Shown here: one piece after another, positions 22,901 through 34,004 of the stretch
How the letters are laid out: each line of letters opens with the position of its first letter
Position numbering within the stretch: the stretch's first letter is position 1
Source: Gnomoniopsis sp. IMI 355080
Lineage: Eukaryota; Ascomycota; Sordariomycetes; Diaporthales; Gnomoniaceae
Assembly (NCBI GenBank): GCA_027946555.1
Contig: JAPEVC010000104.1
Coordinates: 1 to 64,000 of the forward strand
Direction of reading: 5' to 3'
Length of the DNA stretch: 64,000 nucleotides
The notes under the pieces: generated by a model
Told to the model about the DNA's origin: nothing
The model's input: only the letters and a program-made list of their open reading frames with translations
Database searches by the model: none
Made by a program: the position numbers and the translations under genes

Positions 22901-25900
22901 TGTGACTTCACCCCCTGACTAGTAAATTGCCGGTTCGCAGCGAATGAACCTTGCCGACCACCTGTTCACGACGCGACCTGTCCACACGCTCGTGTAACAC
23001 ACTAATATGACGATGGCATGCGTGTCCGTCAGTTTTCGCGACCTGTAAAGCCTGCCTACAGGCGTGTACTGTCAAGGTTTTGTTTAGGTTCATTCTGTCT
23101 TGGTACAGCTCGGAAACTTTGAAGCTGTACGTGCAAGTACGTCAACACGGCTACTAATTTATATCCCGTCGACAGCCACAGGGTCCCTAGTTCCAACGGC
23201 TTGCAGAGCGGAGATTGGGTTTTAGACTACGTAGGAAGAGCCAATTACTGTAGCATTCCGATGCACGAGGCTGACGAAGCAGCCGTCGAATCGGGATCGT
23301 CGCCCAATTCCGCGGACGCGGCTTAAATCTCGCCCGCTCTGCAGTAAGCAATTGATCTTCCGGAGCCGACGGAAATTCCGTAGCCAAGCCCAAGCCACGC
23401 CGTACCTTGATGGCAAAAGTGTTACGAAGACAGACAAGCTATTCAAGCCACGCATCGTCCTACTTACGTGGCTGCCTAGGGTCAATAAACAACCAACACC
23501 TGCTTCCTCTATTTGGCGTGATCAGAAATCCTCAATTCTGTGTCTCTCTCCCCTTCCGATGCTGACGTCTCTGTCGAAGCTAGGTAGTGACCGATGCTAC
23601 GGATGTCTTCCGAGTTATGGTAGCACTGAAGTTACAGTGGTCAGGGGTGGAAAATCGTTGATGCTACCTTGTGCATCATGATATGGAACGCCAATACAGG
23701 TTACCCGTACATTATAGCGCCGTACTAACAAGCTGCCTTTCTAACCATTGAACTGTCTTTATTGAGTCGTATGGCAATGTCACTATTGAAGCCTCAATCA
23801 TCCGTATTATAGACCGGAACAGGCTGATGTATTTCGAATAGATACCTCAAAGCTACGGTGCCTTCTAATATCTAGGACAGGGAATTGGGAATTGTGTTTA
23901 AAAGTAGGGCTGTGTACTAATGGTGTGACGGGTATGCACCCAAGGTTGCAAGCCACCAACGTTGAGATGAGTCTCGTATGTTGCGTGTACCAGGTGTTCC
24001 AATCAAAGACTATTGATGAATCTTGCATGCTGTGTGTGCCCAAGAGAGAAAAAAGTACAGCGAAGAAGCAAGGACCACGGAGTCTTGCATAAATAGTACC
24101 GCGTGGATACCCCTGGCAGGACCGCGGGAAGTATTGCAGTCGACGATGAAGTAGATATATGTGAACCTACATATACTGCGGGGCATCACTGCCAGACTGA
24201 CTGTCGCAAGTGTGGATGTGATATAGAGATTCCATTTATTACTTTGGAGGTTGGGACTAGATATATTAGTCTATGGTCCAGTAAGCTCAGGGATGTCACT
24301 GCTGGGGTTCTTCGTCCAGCCTGGCCCCCAAATGTTCCCCACGCTGACATTGGGCCTAGTCCCATGATATTAGAATCGAACATGATATAGCTCTTCCACG
24401 TGTCTTGGCCACGTTTCGTAATTGAGAAGAGGAGTCGCCATGAAGATCGTCGATGCTCGGTGATGCAAGCTATTGCACTTCATGCCTGTGCTAATGTAAC
24501 AAAGCCGTCAACATTCTTCAATTCTCATCACAATCATCACCTAACAGAATGTTTTTCGCCATCTCTATGCGGCGCAGCCCGGATAGGTTTTGGATTTCTT
24601 TAGTCAGTGCCGTGGTGCTTGTAGTGCTAAGGTTCTTGGCATGCGTCTTCGGAGCTAGGCGTGTTGTGGTATGTCTTCTCTTTTATCCTCTGTATATTAT
24701 TAGTAAATCCTTGAGTCCAGCCGGCTGTTCGTGAGGTTCAGTCCCGCCGAGTCTGAGCACCTATTCACAGCATTCGCTAGTGCATTATATTTCCGATTAC
24801 AGGAGCCGAAAGTGATGTACTTGAGGTCGGTGACGCGGAGATTCGTCAATCTACTCTGATTATCTCGTAGCAGTCAGTCCATGGTATCCTTGCGAGCTAT
24901 TCCCTACTGATGCAACTGCTTGCACGGAGCTTCCCGTGTATTTCAAATGCTTAATAGCTCCCGTGCACAGAACCTCCTCTAGTAGACGACGACTACGACC
25001 GCATGCCAACGAAGTGAAGGGAACCAAATTGGGTCCACATTCGTTGTATGGAGGCCTCGGAAGAGTCTCTGTAACTGCAACGTCAGTTTCATGTCCGAGA
25101 CCAAGGACATTGAGATGCATGCAAGCGAGGTTCATGTGGTTGGCTAGAAGCTGGACGAGTAGGGTGGCACACCGCACGTCCGGACCAGAAGCACTGACGT
25201 ATAATTCAGTTGCATGGAAGACGTGTCGGTCTAGGAAAGAGAAGAAGTTGCCGAAAGCTGGGACCAGACGTCCAGTAAAGGCGTTCGGGAAGTTGCACTT
25301 CGACAGCCTTCATGTGGTGCCGGGGCACAGCATGACCAAACACCCAATGAGACGCACGAAAATGAGTTTACAGTAATACTGCTGTTCTAAGAGGTCAGAT
25401 GCAAGGTGTTGTTGTCTGTGTCTGTGTCAACCCGCCTTGTACATCAGACTCCATGTTGACGATTTTCACGTGTCTGTTGCCGTTCGTTCTATTCAGAGAG
25501 GCCAGAATTTTCAAGATCATGTTCATTGATATTTCATTGGCGGTTATGAGGTGTCTTGATTGAAGGGCGTCTGACTGCTCAATTGAGCGGTTCATGCCAT
25601 CTTGGGCATACGGACCTCCGACGTCGTCTTGCACTTCCGTAGCTGGGACTTGTTTACCAAGTGCCGTTTTAGCGGTACCAATACGAAGAATCATGGCTTC
25701 GTAACGCAGTGGAATATCCAAGAATGATGATCATACGTTTTGTAGAGCGCAAGAATGGAAGTGCTTGAGGCGACCTGCTGATGAGATGAGTGTATTGTCG
25801 CAAATGGCGGTATACCATATGCCCAAGACGCAAGTATCAGGTTCGCAAGGTTCGATCATCTGAGATTAGTATTGTTGATGCCATATATATACACGAGCAA

Positions 25901-26635
25901 AATTGGGAAAACTCTATAACACGGTGTAGCTGAAAACAACGCGTTTCTAGGGCTGAAGAGCAACGTCGTTCTTCCCCTTCTGAGTATGCATACAGACTGC
26001 AAAGAGTCATTCCATATTTGATGAGTAGCTGATTCATCTCCAGCATCCAAGCCACATTGCATGATTGTCCATCATAGGCAGAATGAATCGTCATATACCT
26101 GGGTAGTGATAGTTGGGTCGGTACTTTTAAGCTGATGTTGGACCCGCCAGAGGACAAGTTGGGACCGATATCGCTAAACAGGAAAGGAAGTTTGCTCCTC
26201 AGCCGGCTGCACATCAGGAAGGCCAAGGCCGATGCAGCTTCCATACCCGACGACGAATACGAAAAACCCGCCAGCTCTCGTCCGAATATTACCTCATCTC
26301 ATTGTAACTCACTCCATCCACAGTTGGTAGTTATATGAGTATAACAATACAAGCACTCTATCAGACAACGTAAGATAATAGGCATACCTGGTCTCACTTG
26401 AAGGCAAGACTGTGGGTGAAATACACTGACACAATCAATTCATAGAGAATCTGGACAAAAATGTGCACAGGAATATTTTGACATTCAGGTATTTGTACAT
26501 AGAAGCAAACACGACAACATCTATACATCGACGAGTCTAATCAATACACCCTTCCCCTTGCTCAGCGCAGTCCCACAAAGGGCAACTGATCATAGAGCAA
26601 CACCATCCCTTTGCCAACCATCGCCCAAACCCGCT
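19950..26635. other. Gene desert of 6.7 kb
   Basis: No frame here shows a recognisable domain, sensible intron structure or family motif. Open frames at 21078-21326 (-), 22019-22691 (-), 24549-24734 (+), 24860-25376 (both), 25395-25721 (-) and 25837-26244 (-) are short and unsupported. A CAG/CTG run lies near 21292-21308. No terminal repeats or transposase/reverse transcriptase motifs were found, so this is either decayed accessory sequence or host to non-coding transcripts that cannot be seen here. Confidence 0.5.
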
Positions 26636-27508
26636 TTAGTTGCGAGCGGCAGCGGCAGCACGGAGACTATCACGGCGAGCCTTGCGCTTCTTGGAGCAAG
26701 TGCTGGTGGAGTCACCCGCATCCGTAGCAGCAGCGGCAGCGCTAGACGAGGTGGTGGTGGGCGCAGCAGCAGCAGCAGCCACGGGGGCGGACGTAGGCAC
26801 GACAGAGGTGGTCAAGGTGGTGCTCGACGAGGTCGCGACCTCGGCAGCGGCAGAAGACGTCACGGCAGCAGAAGAGGTGCTGGCAGCGGCCGAAGAGGTG
26901 CTGTCCGAGGACGAGGAGGAATCCGAGGAGGAGCCGGAGAAGGTGAAGTCGACGCAAGACATGTAGGTCTGGTCGATGGAGCGGGCGTCCCACCACCACT
27001 GAATCGCACAGCCACCAGCGGTAGAGCAAGCGGAGTCGAGGGTGTCGGGCATGGTGATGGAGAAGGAGGTCTCGTTGGCAGTGACGCCTGTGGCGGTGGA
27101 GGCATAGACGTCCCAGTTCGCCAGGGCGGATCCAATCACGGAGTTCTCGGCCAGGTTGATGATGGAGACGTTGGCCACACCCGTGTGCGGCGCGGCAATG
27201 GTGACCTCAACGGGAATGACCTGGCCCGCGCTGAAGCTGTGGATGGTGCTGCTGGTGGCATCGCCAAACTGGTAGCCGCGGCATTGCCAGAGGTGGCACT
27301 CGGTGGCGGAGAAGTCAGACTGCGACGCGCCGACCTGGGCCATGGTCTGGATGTTGCCGTTGGGGTCCGAGGACATTTGGTTCCAGACCTGGGTGCCACA
27401 GGCATCCTCCATAGCGGTGCCGAGAGGACGGGGAGTGGGCGATGTGAGCCTGCCGTGGGCCGAGACGCCGGCGGCGAAGAGAGCGGCGGAGGTGATTTGC
27501 TTGTACAT
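26636..27508 (-). CDS. Secreted LPMO_10/AA16-like protein (putative lytic polysaccharide monooxygenase)
   Basis: A single exon of 290 residues. The signal peptide (1-17) ends exactly before His18 (VSA|HGRLTSP), which leaves an N-terminal histidine as needed for a copper histidine brace. The second brace histidine is probably His108 in IAAPHTGVANV. Other family landmarks are ACGTQVWNQ, CHLWQCRGYQFGD and CAIQWWWDARSIDQTYMSCVDF, with cysteines well placed for disulfides. The pattern fits the fungal chitin-binding type-4/LPMO_10 group, with AA16 as the best subfamily guess. Residues 191-270 are a Ser/Ala/Thr linker, probably O-glycosylated. The end is a basic tail (CSKKRKARR) instead of a CBM1 or clear GPI site. 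Upstream ATGs up to 27856 are in frame, but the signal peptide fixes the start at 27508. Substrate (cellulose, chitin or other) is not decided. Confidence 0.85.
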   Translation of the reverse strand: MYKQITSAALFAAGVSAHGRLTSPTPRPLGTAMEDACGTQVWNQMSSDPNGNIQTMAQVGASQSDFSATECHLWQCRGYQFGDATSSTIHSFSAGQVIPVEVTIAAPHTGVANVSIINLAENSVIGSALANWDVYASTATGVTANETSFSITMPDTLDSACSTAGGCAIQWWWDARSIDQTYMSCVDFTFSGSSSDSSSSSDSTSSAAASTSSAAVTSSAAAEVATSSSTTLTTSVVPTSAPVAAAAAAPTTTSSSAAAAATDAGDSTSTCSKKRKARRDSLRAAAAARN

Positions 27509-29909
27509 CTTGGATGTTTGTATTCTTGGAAATTTCTGTTCGACGAAAAGGGTTGGCTTTTTTTTTTCTGGATCAACTGGGAGGCTCGGCCCCGTGGAAA
27601 TGATTGTTTGATTTTGGTTTGAAAGAATGGAACTTGGGCAAGAGCTGGCTCGCAAGAAAAGAATGACTGTTGATCCAAAAAAAAAGAACGGCGAACTGAC
27701 GAACAGTGAAGATGAGGCTGATGAAGAGAAAGAAGAGTCCAAGAATATGCCCGCAAGCTTAGGAGCCTTGGTAGGGCTTGTATTTGTAGCCTCATGCTGC
27801 TTTTTCCCCTCCCCCCCTTCATCAATGTTGTCCCTAGGCCAAACACCGCCTCCCACCGTCGGCTTGAGCCGAGATGATCTGGGGCTTATGTGGCTCCCGC
27901 ATCATGGCTGCTGTTAGTCCAAGGACGAATCGCAATGTCTCGCCTGCGACTCTGGATCTCGTAGTGTGCATTTGTGGGAGTTAGATGGAAGCAGGGGGCC
28001 CAAGACCGGGGGTTGGACCCAAAGGAGGCTTTGAACAAGGGGAACAAATCATGTGTGGCTTTCGAGACCAAAAACCGGGGCCTCGGTATTCCAATGGCTA
28101 GATTGGAGTGACAACGGGATCCACTTTGTTCGGCGGATCACTCTAATTTTACCGGGAAAGCCAGAAGAGCCGCAGTCGATCATGGACAAGAGACAAAGCC
28201 TAGCCTCTCACCCCGGCCAAGACACGGGACGAAACCTCAGCGTCTAGGCAATTTCAACGTGCCTTTTTGAACCACCTACTTACCGGAGAAATATCGCGAT
28301 GAATTGAACTACTTGGACTCAATTCCAGAGGGATTACAAAAAGAAATCCTGTCAACATCAGTCAGGGGCTTGACTTTCAAGGCGAGGGGCGTCCTCCATG
28401 CGCCCCCCTTCCTTTAATTGGGATTCGGATCGTTTCAAGAAGAACAAGGGGTAGCCCACAATCTAGCCAGCCTTGTTCTGGAAGTGGGCGCCTACGGAAA
28501 CACTTCCATGTTTGTCAAAGACTCTCCACAAGTCAAGTCTGGGTATCAGAATCGAAACATTATCGGGATGAACTCTTCTTGTCGATCAATCGTCACTTTT
28601 ATGGTGACGTTCTCGGTCAATCCGTGGAGCATCTGGACGGTTCATCGTAGCTCGGGAAAACTTCACAAGTAAAACAATATGTGTTGTGACTGCGCATCCT
28701 ACAACTCACGTGGATTGATGCAAACTTAATGCAGCACTGGCTATCCAAGGACATTCCACCGAGCGGCATTGTTTTGATCCCGACTGATGACGATTACGCT
28801 GACCGAGCTTCCGATTCTAATGCAAATTGTGCCATATTTATCATTCATACCGGACAAATTCCAGCCTCATCTCCGCTTGCTGCACCTAACAAATCTCTGC
28901 AAACTGATTTCTCACAAATACCGTGAATTGATGTTTCTTCTGCCTTCCCCCCTGGCGCATCGCTTTGCGTGTCTACTTCTTAGGTAAAGTGTAAATCCCG
29001 TGGCTGACCATTATGTCATGCCATTTCTCGGCTTGTTGATGCCGTGATGTCTGACATACGTGTCGTCAAAAGAAACACACCAAGGCTATTATTTCCTGAT
29101 ACTTTATGGTGGCAGATATTCAGAATCATGTCAGCACCTCGTCTCGGCCACTGGAGTCTACATGCACTACCACCAACGTGACCGCATCAAAGACGATCAG
29201 ACCTTACCTCGTGCCCACAGGGCTGCCACTTCTGGACTTGGAAAGGCCATCGCAAAGCACCCCTTTGTTTTTTGTTTTAATCTTTTTTTGCGGTAGGAGT
29301 ACAAATTATTTTTCCAATCCACGCTACATCCACATAATCACTATTGCATGGCTAAGCCACTGACCAGCGGGACTTGGCATGGTTTCGGGGCCAGTCCGTC
29401 GCTGACTAGCTGGGAAAGATAGGACAAATAGGCGCGGTTCTTATCTTGACTTGCAGATCGTGAACTCGTTTCGCTGTCATGGAATGTGCAGATGCGGGTC
29501 GCGGTCAAGCCGAGTCAGACCGAACCAGCAGGCGTCAGAACATCGACACATTATAAAGAGCAAGGATGCAAGTCAAATTTCGAGAACTTGTGCTCGACAA
29601 AGGTGGGAGAAATTGGGGCCTGAATGTTATACTTGTTAATACTCCCTGCCATGAAAGCCCATCAATAACAAATGTGGAGGATGCGAGCGCACGCTCCTAA
29701 TCATGACTTTTCCGGTCCCCGTTTCCATCTGCCACCTGATATTGCCCTTGAATAATACCCGAAGAGTGTTCTGGCACGATAATTCCGTCTATGAACCCCA
29801 AGCCAGAGACTGAGTGTCACAAAAATAGTGAAAAGCAATATTTGCGACCACCAAGCACTTATTAATTGATTCCTTGAACATGAAATCCTCCGGACGATCT
29901 CCAAACGAC
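27509..29909. other. Intergenic; LPMO-like gene promoter at left end
   Basis: About 2.4 kb. The first 250 bp upstream of the LPMO-like gene are rich in T runs and poly-A tracts, a likely promoter/leader. No supported gene lies between there and the 3' end of the large unknown protein; frames at 28418-28672 and 29060-29363 show no motifs. Confidence 0.5.
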
Positions 29910-32900
29910 TCAGATAGGTGAGACCTCGCGACTCAGAACCGATTCACTTGCACTCTTGGCAGGTATCCTCGCCTGTATCGCATCACTCCGCTTCTTCCTT
30001 CGAGCAGACAATAGGTCACGACTAGGTAGGTCGGTGGCCTTGCCAGGGCCTCGAACAGAAATGTCGATGGGAACGTCCTCAGAATCTGCGACGAGGGTGT
30101 CGTTGACTATGTCTTCGTGGAATGTAGAGCTTGCAACAGCGATGGCATTGGAAGGGTTTTGAGGCTTGTTGGCTGCCCCATTCACGGGAACGTCATTGCG
30201 AGCAACACCATTAGGAAGATCTCTATCGACAGGTGAAATGCCGCTGGTGTTTGCGAACTTGATCGTCTCCGCGCTAGACTCGCTGTCAGCCTGACTGCTG
30301 GCCTGATCACCGCCAGTGTCATTGGAGCTGGACACTTTGTCAGACTCTCCATGAACCTTGCAATTGGCCTGGCTGGTATCTTCAATCCTATAGCCGTCGG
30401 ATGGATCCGCATAAGCAATTATCTGGTCGAAGCCATTGGGCGTCCATGCCGGTGGCACCTCACTGGTATCACGACAAAGACCGGTGTCGGCAGATTTCAG
30501 AGGAGGCTGGCAGTCGAGTGTGGGTGATGTTTGTTCAGACTCTGCCCGAAGACCATTCACACAGTCGTTGGGCCGTGAATGAGAAACGACATCAACAGCA
30601 GTCGGAGATGTTGGCACTGGCTGCGTCTTTCCCTCGCCGCCCTGGACGGGCATGAATTGTGCTTCATCATGCTCTTTCTCCTCGCTCCACCATTGCGAAG
30701 AAATGTCCTCACACAAAGCCTGTGGGCGGTCGATATTGCGAGATGTAGCCTTCGGATCTTGGTCTCCTTCCGCATCAGCATGCAGAGGGGTCTTCAGCTG
30801 CGCCAGATCCTCCTTCATTTGTTCCAGCTCCCTTGTTATCGAATCCCGTCCCTTTTTCGCCTCTGTCGCCTCTTTGTTCGCAACATCCAGCATGCGCTTC
30901 AGATGCATCACGGCTTCATTTGCCATCTCGAGCTGCAGCTTGCACATCCCCATTTCAGAGTTGACTATGTTGCCTCTGTCATTCAACAGTCTGGCCCTGC
31001 CAATTGGCTGGCTGCGACGATTGTCTGACAGGCCCTCGAGCTGTGCCAAGCGTGCATCCATTTTGAAGTGTGGCAAAGGGTCCTTGACTATGTCTGTGGT
31101 GCGCGAACCCGACCTCCAGAGGCTTTCGTATAGCCCGTCTGAATGCGCCCATTCTTCATTCAGCTCCTCCCTCAATATGCGCTTCAGCTGTGATTCGGCG
31201 GGCAATCTGTCCATCACTCGATCTTCTGGACGTTTTTCCAAATCCGGATCTGCCGCAGAGTCTGATATAGCCAGACGATGTTCAGCATCCAAGACCTCAT
31301 CCAGCTGATACGAGAATTCTGGAAACCAATTGAAAATTTCGGTAGCATCAACATCAAGAGTCGGTGGCTCTGCATTGTCACTCGTCTGGCCATGTTGCGA
31401 GATTGCACCGGCCCACGACTTCGCCATACGCTCTCGGACTTCCACTGCACGCTTACGTGATGCAGTGAGGTCTGGCTCCTCAAGACTCAATCGCTCGCAT
31501 TCATAAGCGGAAGTGCCTGCCTTGGGCACACGTAGAGCTCGCGCCGTGCGTGCGGCTGCATTCTTCTCATTCAAATGAACTTTGCGAGAGGCCTTCGTTG
31601 AATTTCTGCCGGGCTCCACCAAACCTCCAGTCTCCCTGCCGTAATCCACCTTTGCTTGGGCTTGTCCATGGGTGACAGAGTCATTCTCTTCAGTGGGTGC
31701 AGTCTTGCCAGTCAAGTCGGAGCCGGCGATTGAATCGTCCGAGAGAAGCTTGAGTGACGAAGGTCCCGCCGCCGGAACAGACATTGCTGAGTACAGAGAT
31801 CCGATTTCCGAGAGTTTGCGTGGCCCCTTTCCATGCTGCTCTGGGGCTAGGCGCTCATCCATCTGTGAATCATTTGGCAGTCTTGATAATGTGAATGGCC
31901 TGGGCTTCGAAGCCCGGCTGGCCAACAATTGAGCCACAATTTCATCTGGCAATGGAGGGTCCACAGGACGGGGATATGGTCGAGGGCTGGACGCGTGGAT
32001 AAGATGGTGTGTTTGAAGGGGAGGCCTCGGATCCTTAGCAGAGGGCACCCATGGCTTCACTTCTCCGTCATCCACTTGGACAGAGCATGGATTCATCCAG
32101 GTCGAAATACCCACCGGGCCTGCTTTCCCTACTTGTGTCTGTGCAGCGAGACCAGATGTGATGCCTCTGTGGGACATGATTGAGATTTTCGGGTGAAGGA
32201 TGGGAGGCCAACGGGATTCCGAGACAGGCCCCGAAAGCAAGAACACCAAAGCCCGATCTAGATCCTGGCGCAAGGCTTTGGAGATCATTATCTTGTTTGC
32301 CCTGACCCAGGTGGTCCAATCCAAGTTTTCAATGTCTGCAGTCTGCTCTGGTTGAGGGTCGCCGTCACCCCAGAGCTGTAGAGTGACCTTCTCGACAAAG
32401 CCGCGATGAAACAGTTTCCAGAAGGCCGACTCGCATTTTCGCCCAGTGTCGGGTTTTGTTAACAAAGTGACTAGCTCTCGTAGGTCAATGAGCCAGTGCC
32501 TCATGTACTGCCCTCCACTAGCCGAGATGACACGTTGAGGGTCTTCGTGCGCGTGGAGCAAGAATTCTTCGAGGCTGCCGATATGGTACAAGTCATGACT
32601 GGATGCCCTGAGCTGGGCGAGGTCGTCTTTAGGGGCTTCCATCACACCATAGTCAGGGAGTCGATTGATCTCGAATTGAGGCTTGCTTGTTGAGCTGGCA
32701 GGAGCCAAGTCTCCCGCGATGCTCACGTTGCTCTTTATAGCTCGCAACACGCTCTTGGAGCAGATCATTGCAACCATGTCCTCGCGGTTGGGAAAGGTAA
32801 CGGACTCGTCAATGCACCAGCGATTTGTCTTGTTGTCGTAATTGACGTCAATGACCCTCGGTGGATCGTCTGCTGGACAGACTACCTCGTAGAGCTCGAG

Positions 32901-33353
32901 TTTGTTTCGGTCAGTTGGCAATTTGAGACTATCAGCTTTCGAACGAAGATTGGGTTTATGCTCTGGCTCAATAAAGTGAACAGTCTTCTTCCCACTCTTA
33001 TCCTCGATTGATGTCGCAGAGTCGTGTCGAGGACCCTGGCGGCGGAGGTCTGGTGGAGAATCAAGCGCCTTCTTGGTCGGACGTGGAGAACCAGAATGGT
33101 ACACCTTGTGCGTGGGCTCTGGCTGAGAGTCATCGTCCTCCTCCTTGATCAGCATCGGCGGAGCTCCAACAAGTCTGGCCTTCCAGCTCCACGGATCAAA
33201 GACAAGGCCGACGCTGTCGTTCAAAACCTGTTTGCTCATCTTGAGCAAGGCGGGAATGGCAGTGACTAAGGGTTGAGGGTGGACCTCGTCGCGTACGTGC
33301 TGCCTACGTGCGCATCGGGGACAACGCTGTCGAAAGCGGTTTGGAGTGATCAT
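29910..33353 (-). CDS. Large hypothetical protein with coiled coil, mostly disordered
   Basis: A single long open frame with no family I recognise. The frame opens at a TTG near 33428. The first ATGs are at 33401 and 33353; I chose 33353 (MITPNRFRQRCPRC), which has A at -3 and begins just before a CPRC pair. This gives 1147 residues. Residues 180-400 look folded (IDVNYDNKTNRWCID..., YHIGSLEEFLLHAHED, FWKLFHRGFVEKVTLQLWGD). The middle is polar and proline/serine-rich. About residues 795-865 form a strong coiled coil (LQLEMANEAVMHLKRMLDV...TRELEQMKEDLAQLK). The C-terminus is acidic then basic (RRKKRSDAIQAR). A structural or scaffold role is only a guess. Confidence 0.7.
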   Translation of the reverse strand: MITPNRFRQRCPRCARRQHVRDEVHPQPLVTAIPALLKMSKQVLNDSVGLVFDPWSWKARLVGAPPMLIKEEDDDSQPEPTHKVYHSGSPRPTKKALDSPPDLRRQGPRHDSATSIEDKSGKKTVHFIEPEHKPNLRSKADSLKLPTDRNKLELYEVVCPADDPPRVIDVNYDNKTNRWCIDESVTFPNREDMVAMICSKSVLRAIKSNVSIAGDLAPASSTSKPQFEINRLPDYGVMEAPKDDLAQLRASSHDLYHIGSLEEFLLHAHEDPQRVISASGGQYMRHWLIDLRELVTLLTKPDTGRKCESAFWKLFHRGFVEKVTLQLWGDGDPQPEQTADIENLDWTTWVRANKIMISKALRQDLDRALVFLLSGPVSESRWPPILHPKISIMSHRGITSGLAAQTQVGKAGPVGISTWMNPCSVQVDDGEVKPWVPSAKDPRPPLQTHHLIHASSPRPYPRPVDPPLPDEIVAQLLASRASKPRPFTLSRLPNDSQMDERLAPEQHGKGPRKLSEIGSLYSAMSVPAAGPSSLKLLSDDSIAGSDLTGKTAPTEENDSVTHGQAQAKVDYGRETGGLVEPGRNSTKASRKVHLNEKNAAARTARALRVPKAGTSAYECERLSLEEPDLTASRKRAVEVRERMAKSWAGAISQHGQTSDNAEPPTLDVDATEIFNWFPEFSYQLDEVLDAEHRLAISDSAADPDLEKRPEDRVMDRLPAESQLKRILREELNEEWAHSDGLYESLWRSGSRTTDIVKDPLPHFKMDARLAQLEGLSDNRRSQPIGRARLLNDRGNIVNSEMGMCKLQLEMANEAVMHLKRMLDVANKEATEAKKGRDSITRELEQMKEDLAQLKTPLHADAEGDQDPKATSRNIDRPQALCEDISSQWWSEEKEHDEAQFMPVQGGEGKTQPVPTSPTAVDVVSHSRPNDCVNGLRAESEQTSPTLDCQPPLKSADTGLCRDTSEVPPAWTPNGFDQIIAYADPSDGYRIEDTSQANCKVHGESDKVSSSNDTGGDQASSQADSESSAETIKFANTSGISPVDRDLPNGVARNDVPVNGAANKPQNPSNAIAVASSTFHEDIVNDTLVADSEDVPIDISVRGPGKATDLPSRDLLSARRKKRSDAIQARIPAKSASESVLSREVSPI

Positions 33354-34004
33354 ACTCAAGGTGGGTGGTAAAGAGGTTCCAGAGAATTGTTTTAAGTGCA
33401 TGCAGGAACAAGCAAAGTTTGATTCCAAAAATTTGGGAACAATGGGAGGTGAGGTGATAAGATCTTTGCCCGTGTTGCTGGGAGAAGGCTGTTGTTGTCG
33501 ATGAAGAGAGTCCTGGTATGTGGCGGCATCAACGAAGCTTGGACCTCATCAGGCAACACTAGACTCGAGGAAAGAGCGTTGGAGGAAGGATCATGAAAAG
33601 GGAACCATTCGAGCTATGGAAGGCACATGTCTAGCGAAACCGAGAAGGAAGCCCTGGGCGAGCCTTGCTGTGACCGATTATGAGCGCAGGCTCGAAAGCG
33701 CAGTGGGTCGCAACACGAACGCATCTGCTTGAGTTGGAGGATGGTTTCCTCAAATTCCGTCTTTCTTGAATGGGGCGATGCTCCCTATTTACAGCGATGC
33801 CAAGAAAGGCGGTATCTACTTCGATAGCCTGTTCTGATATATAATACCAGGTCCATCAATGATGGTTTCCTCAGAGGGACGCAATGAGTGTGGTGCGGTG
33901 TCCGTTCGCTCCTTGCATGTGGGTGTCGTGCAGCATAGGAAAAAAAGTAGCACGGCCGTTGCCAAATTACAATATCATATATGTCGACCAAAAACGTCAG
34001 CCCG
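33354..34004. other. Intergenic, upstream of the large hypothetical gene
   Basis: About 650 bp holding the probable promoter of the 1147-residue protein and the 3' flank of the membrane protein at 34005. No coding sequence supported. Confidence 0.5.

Noticed and set aside
24860..25376. Overlapping frames on both strands, one with CMHLNVLGLGHETDV and similar
   Set aside because: No recognisable domain on either strand, and both strands open together as expected by chance in GC-balanced DNA.
26558..27622. 354-codon plus-strand frame antisense to the LPMO-like gene
   Set aside because: It is a mirror of the Ser/Ala/Thr codons of the real gene; its product is Gly/Arg-rich low complexity without motifs, while the minus strand has a signal peptide and LPMO landmarks.
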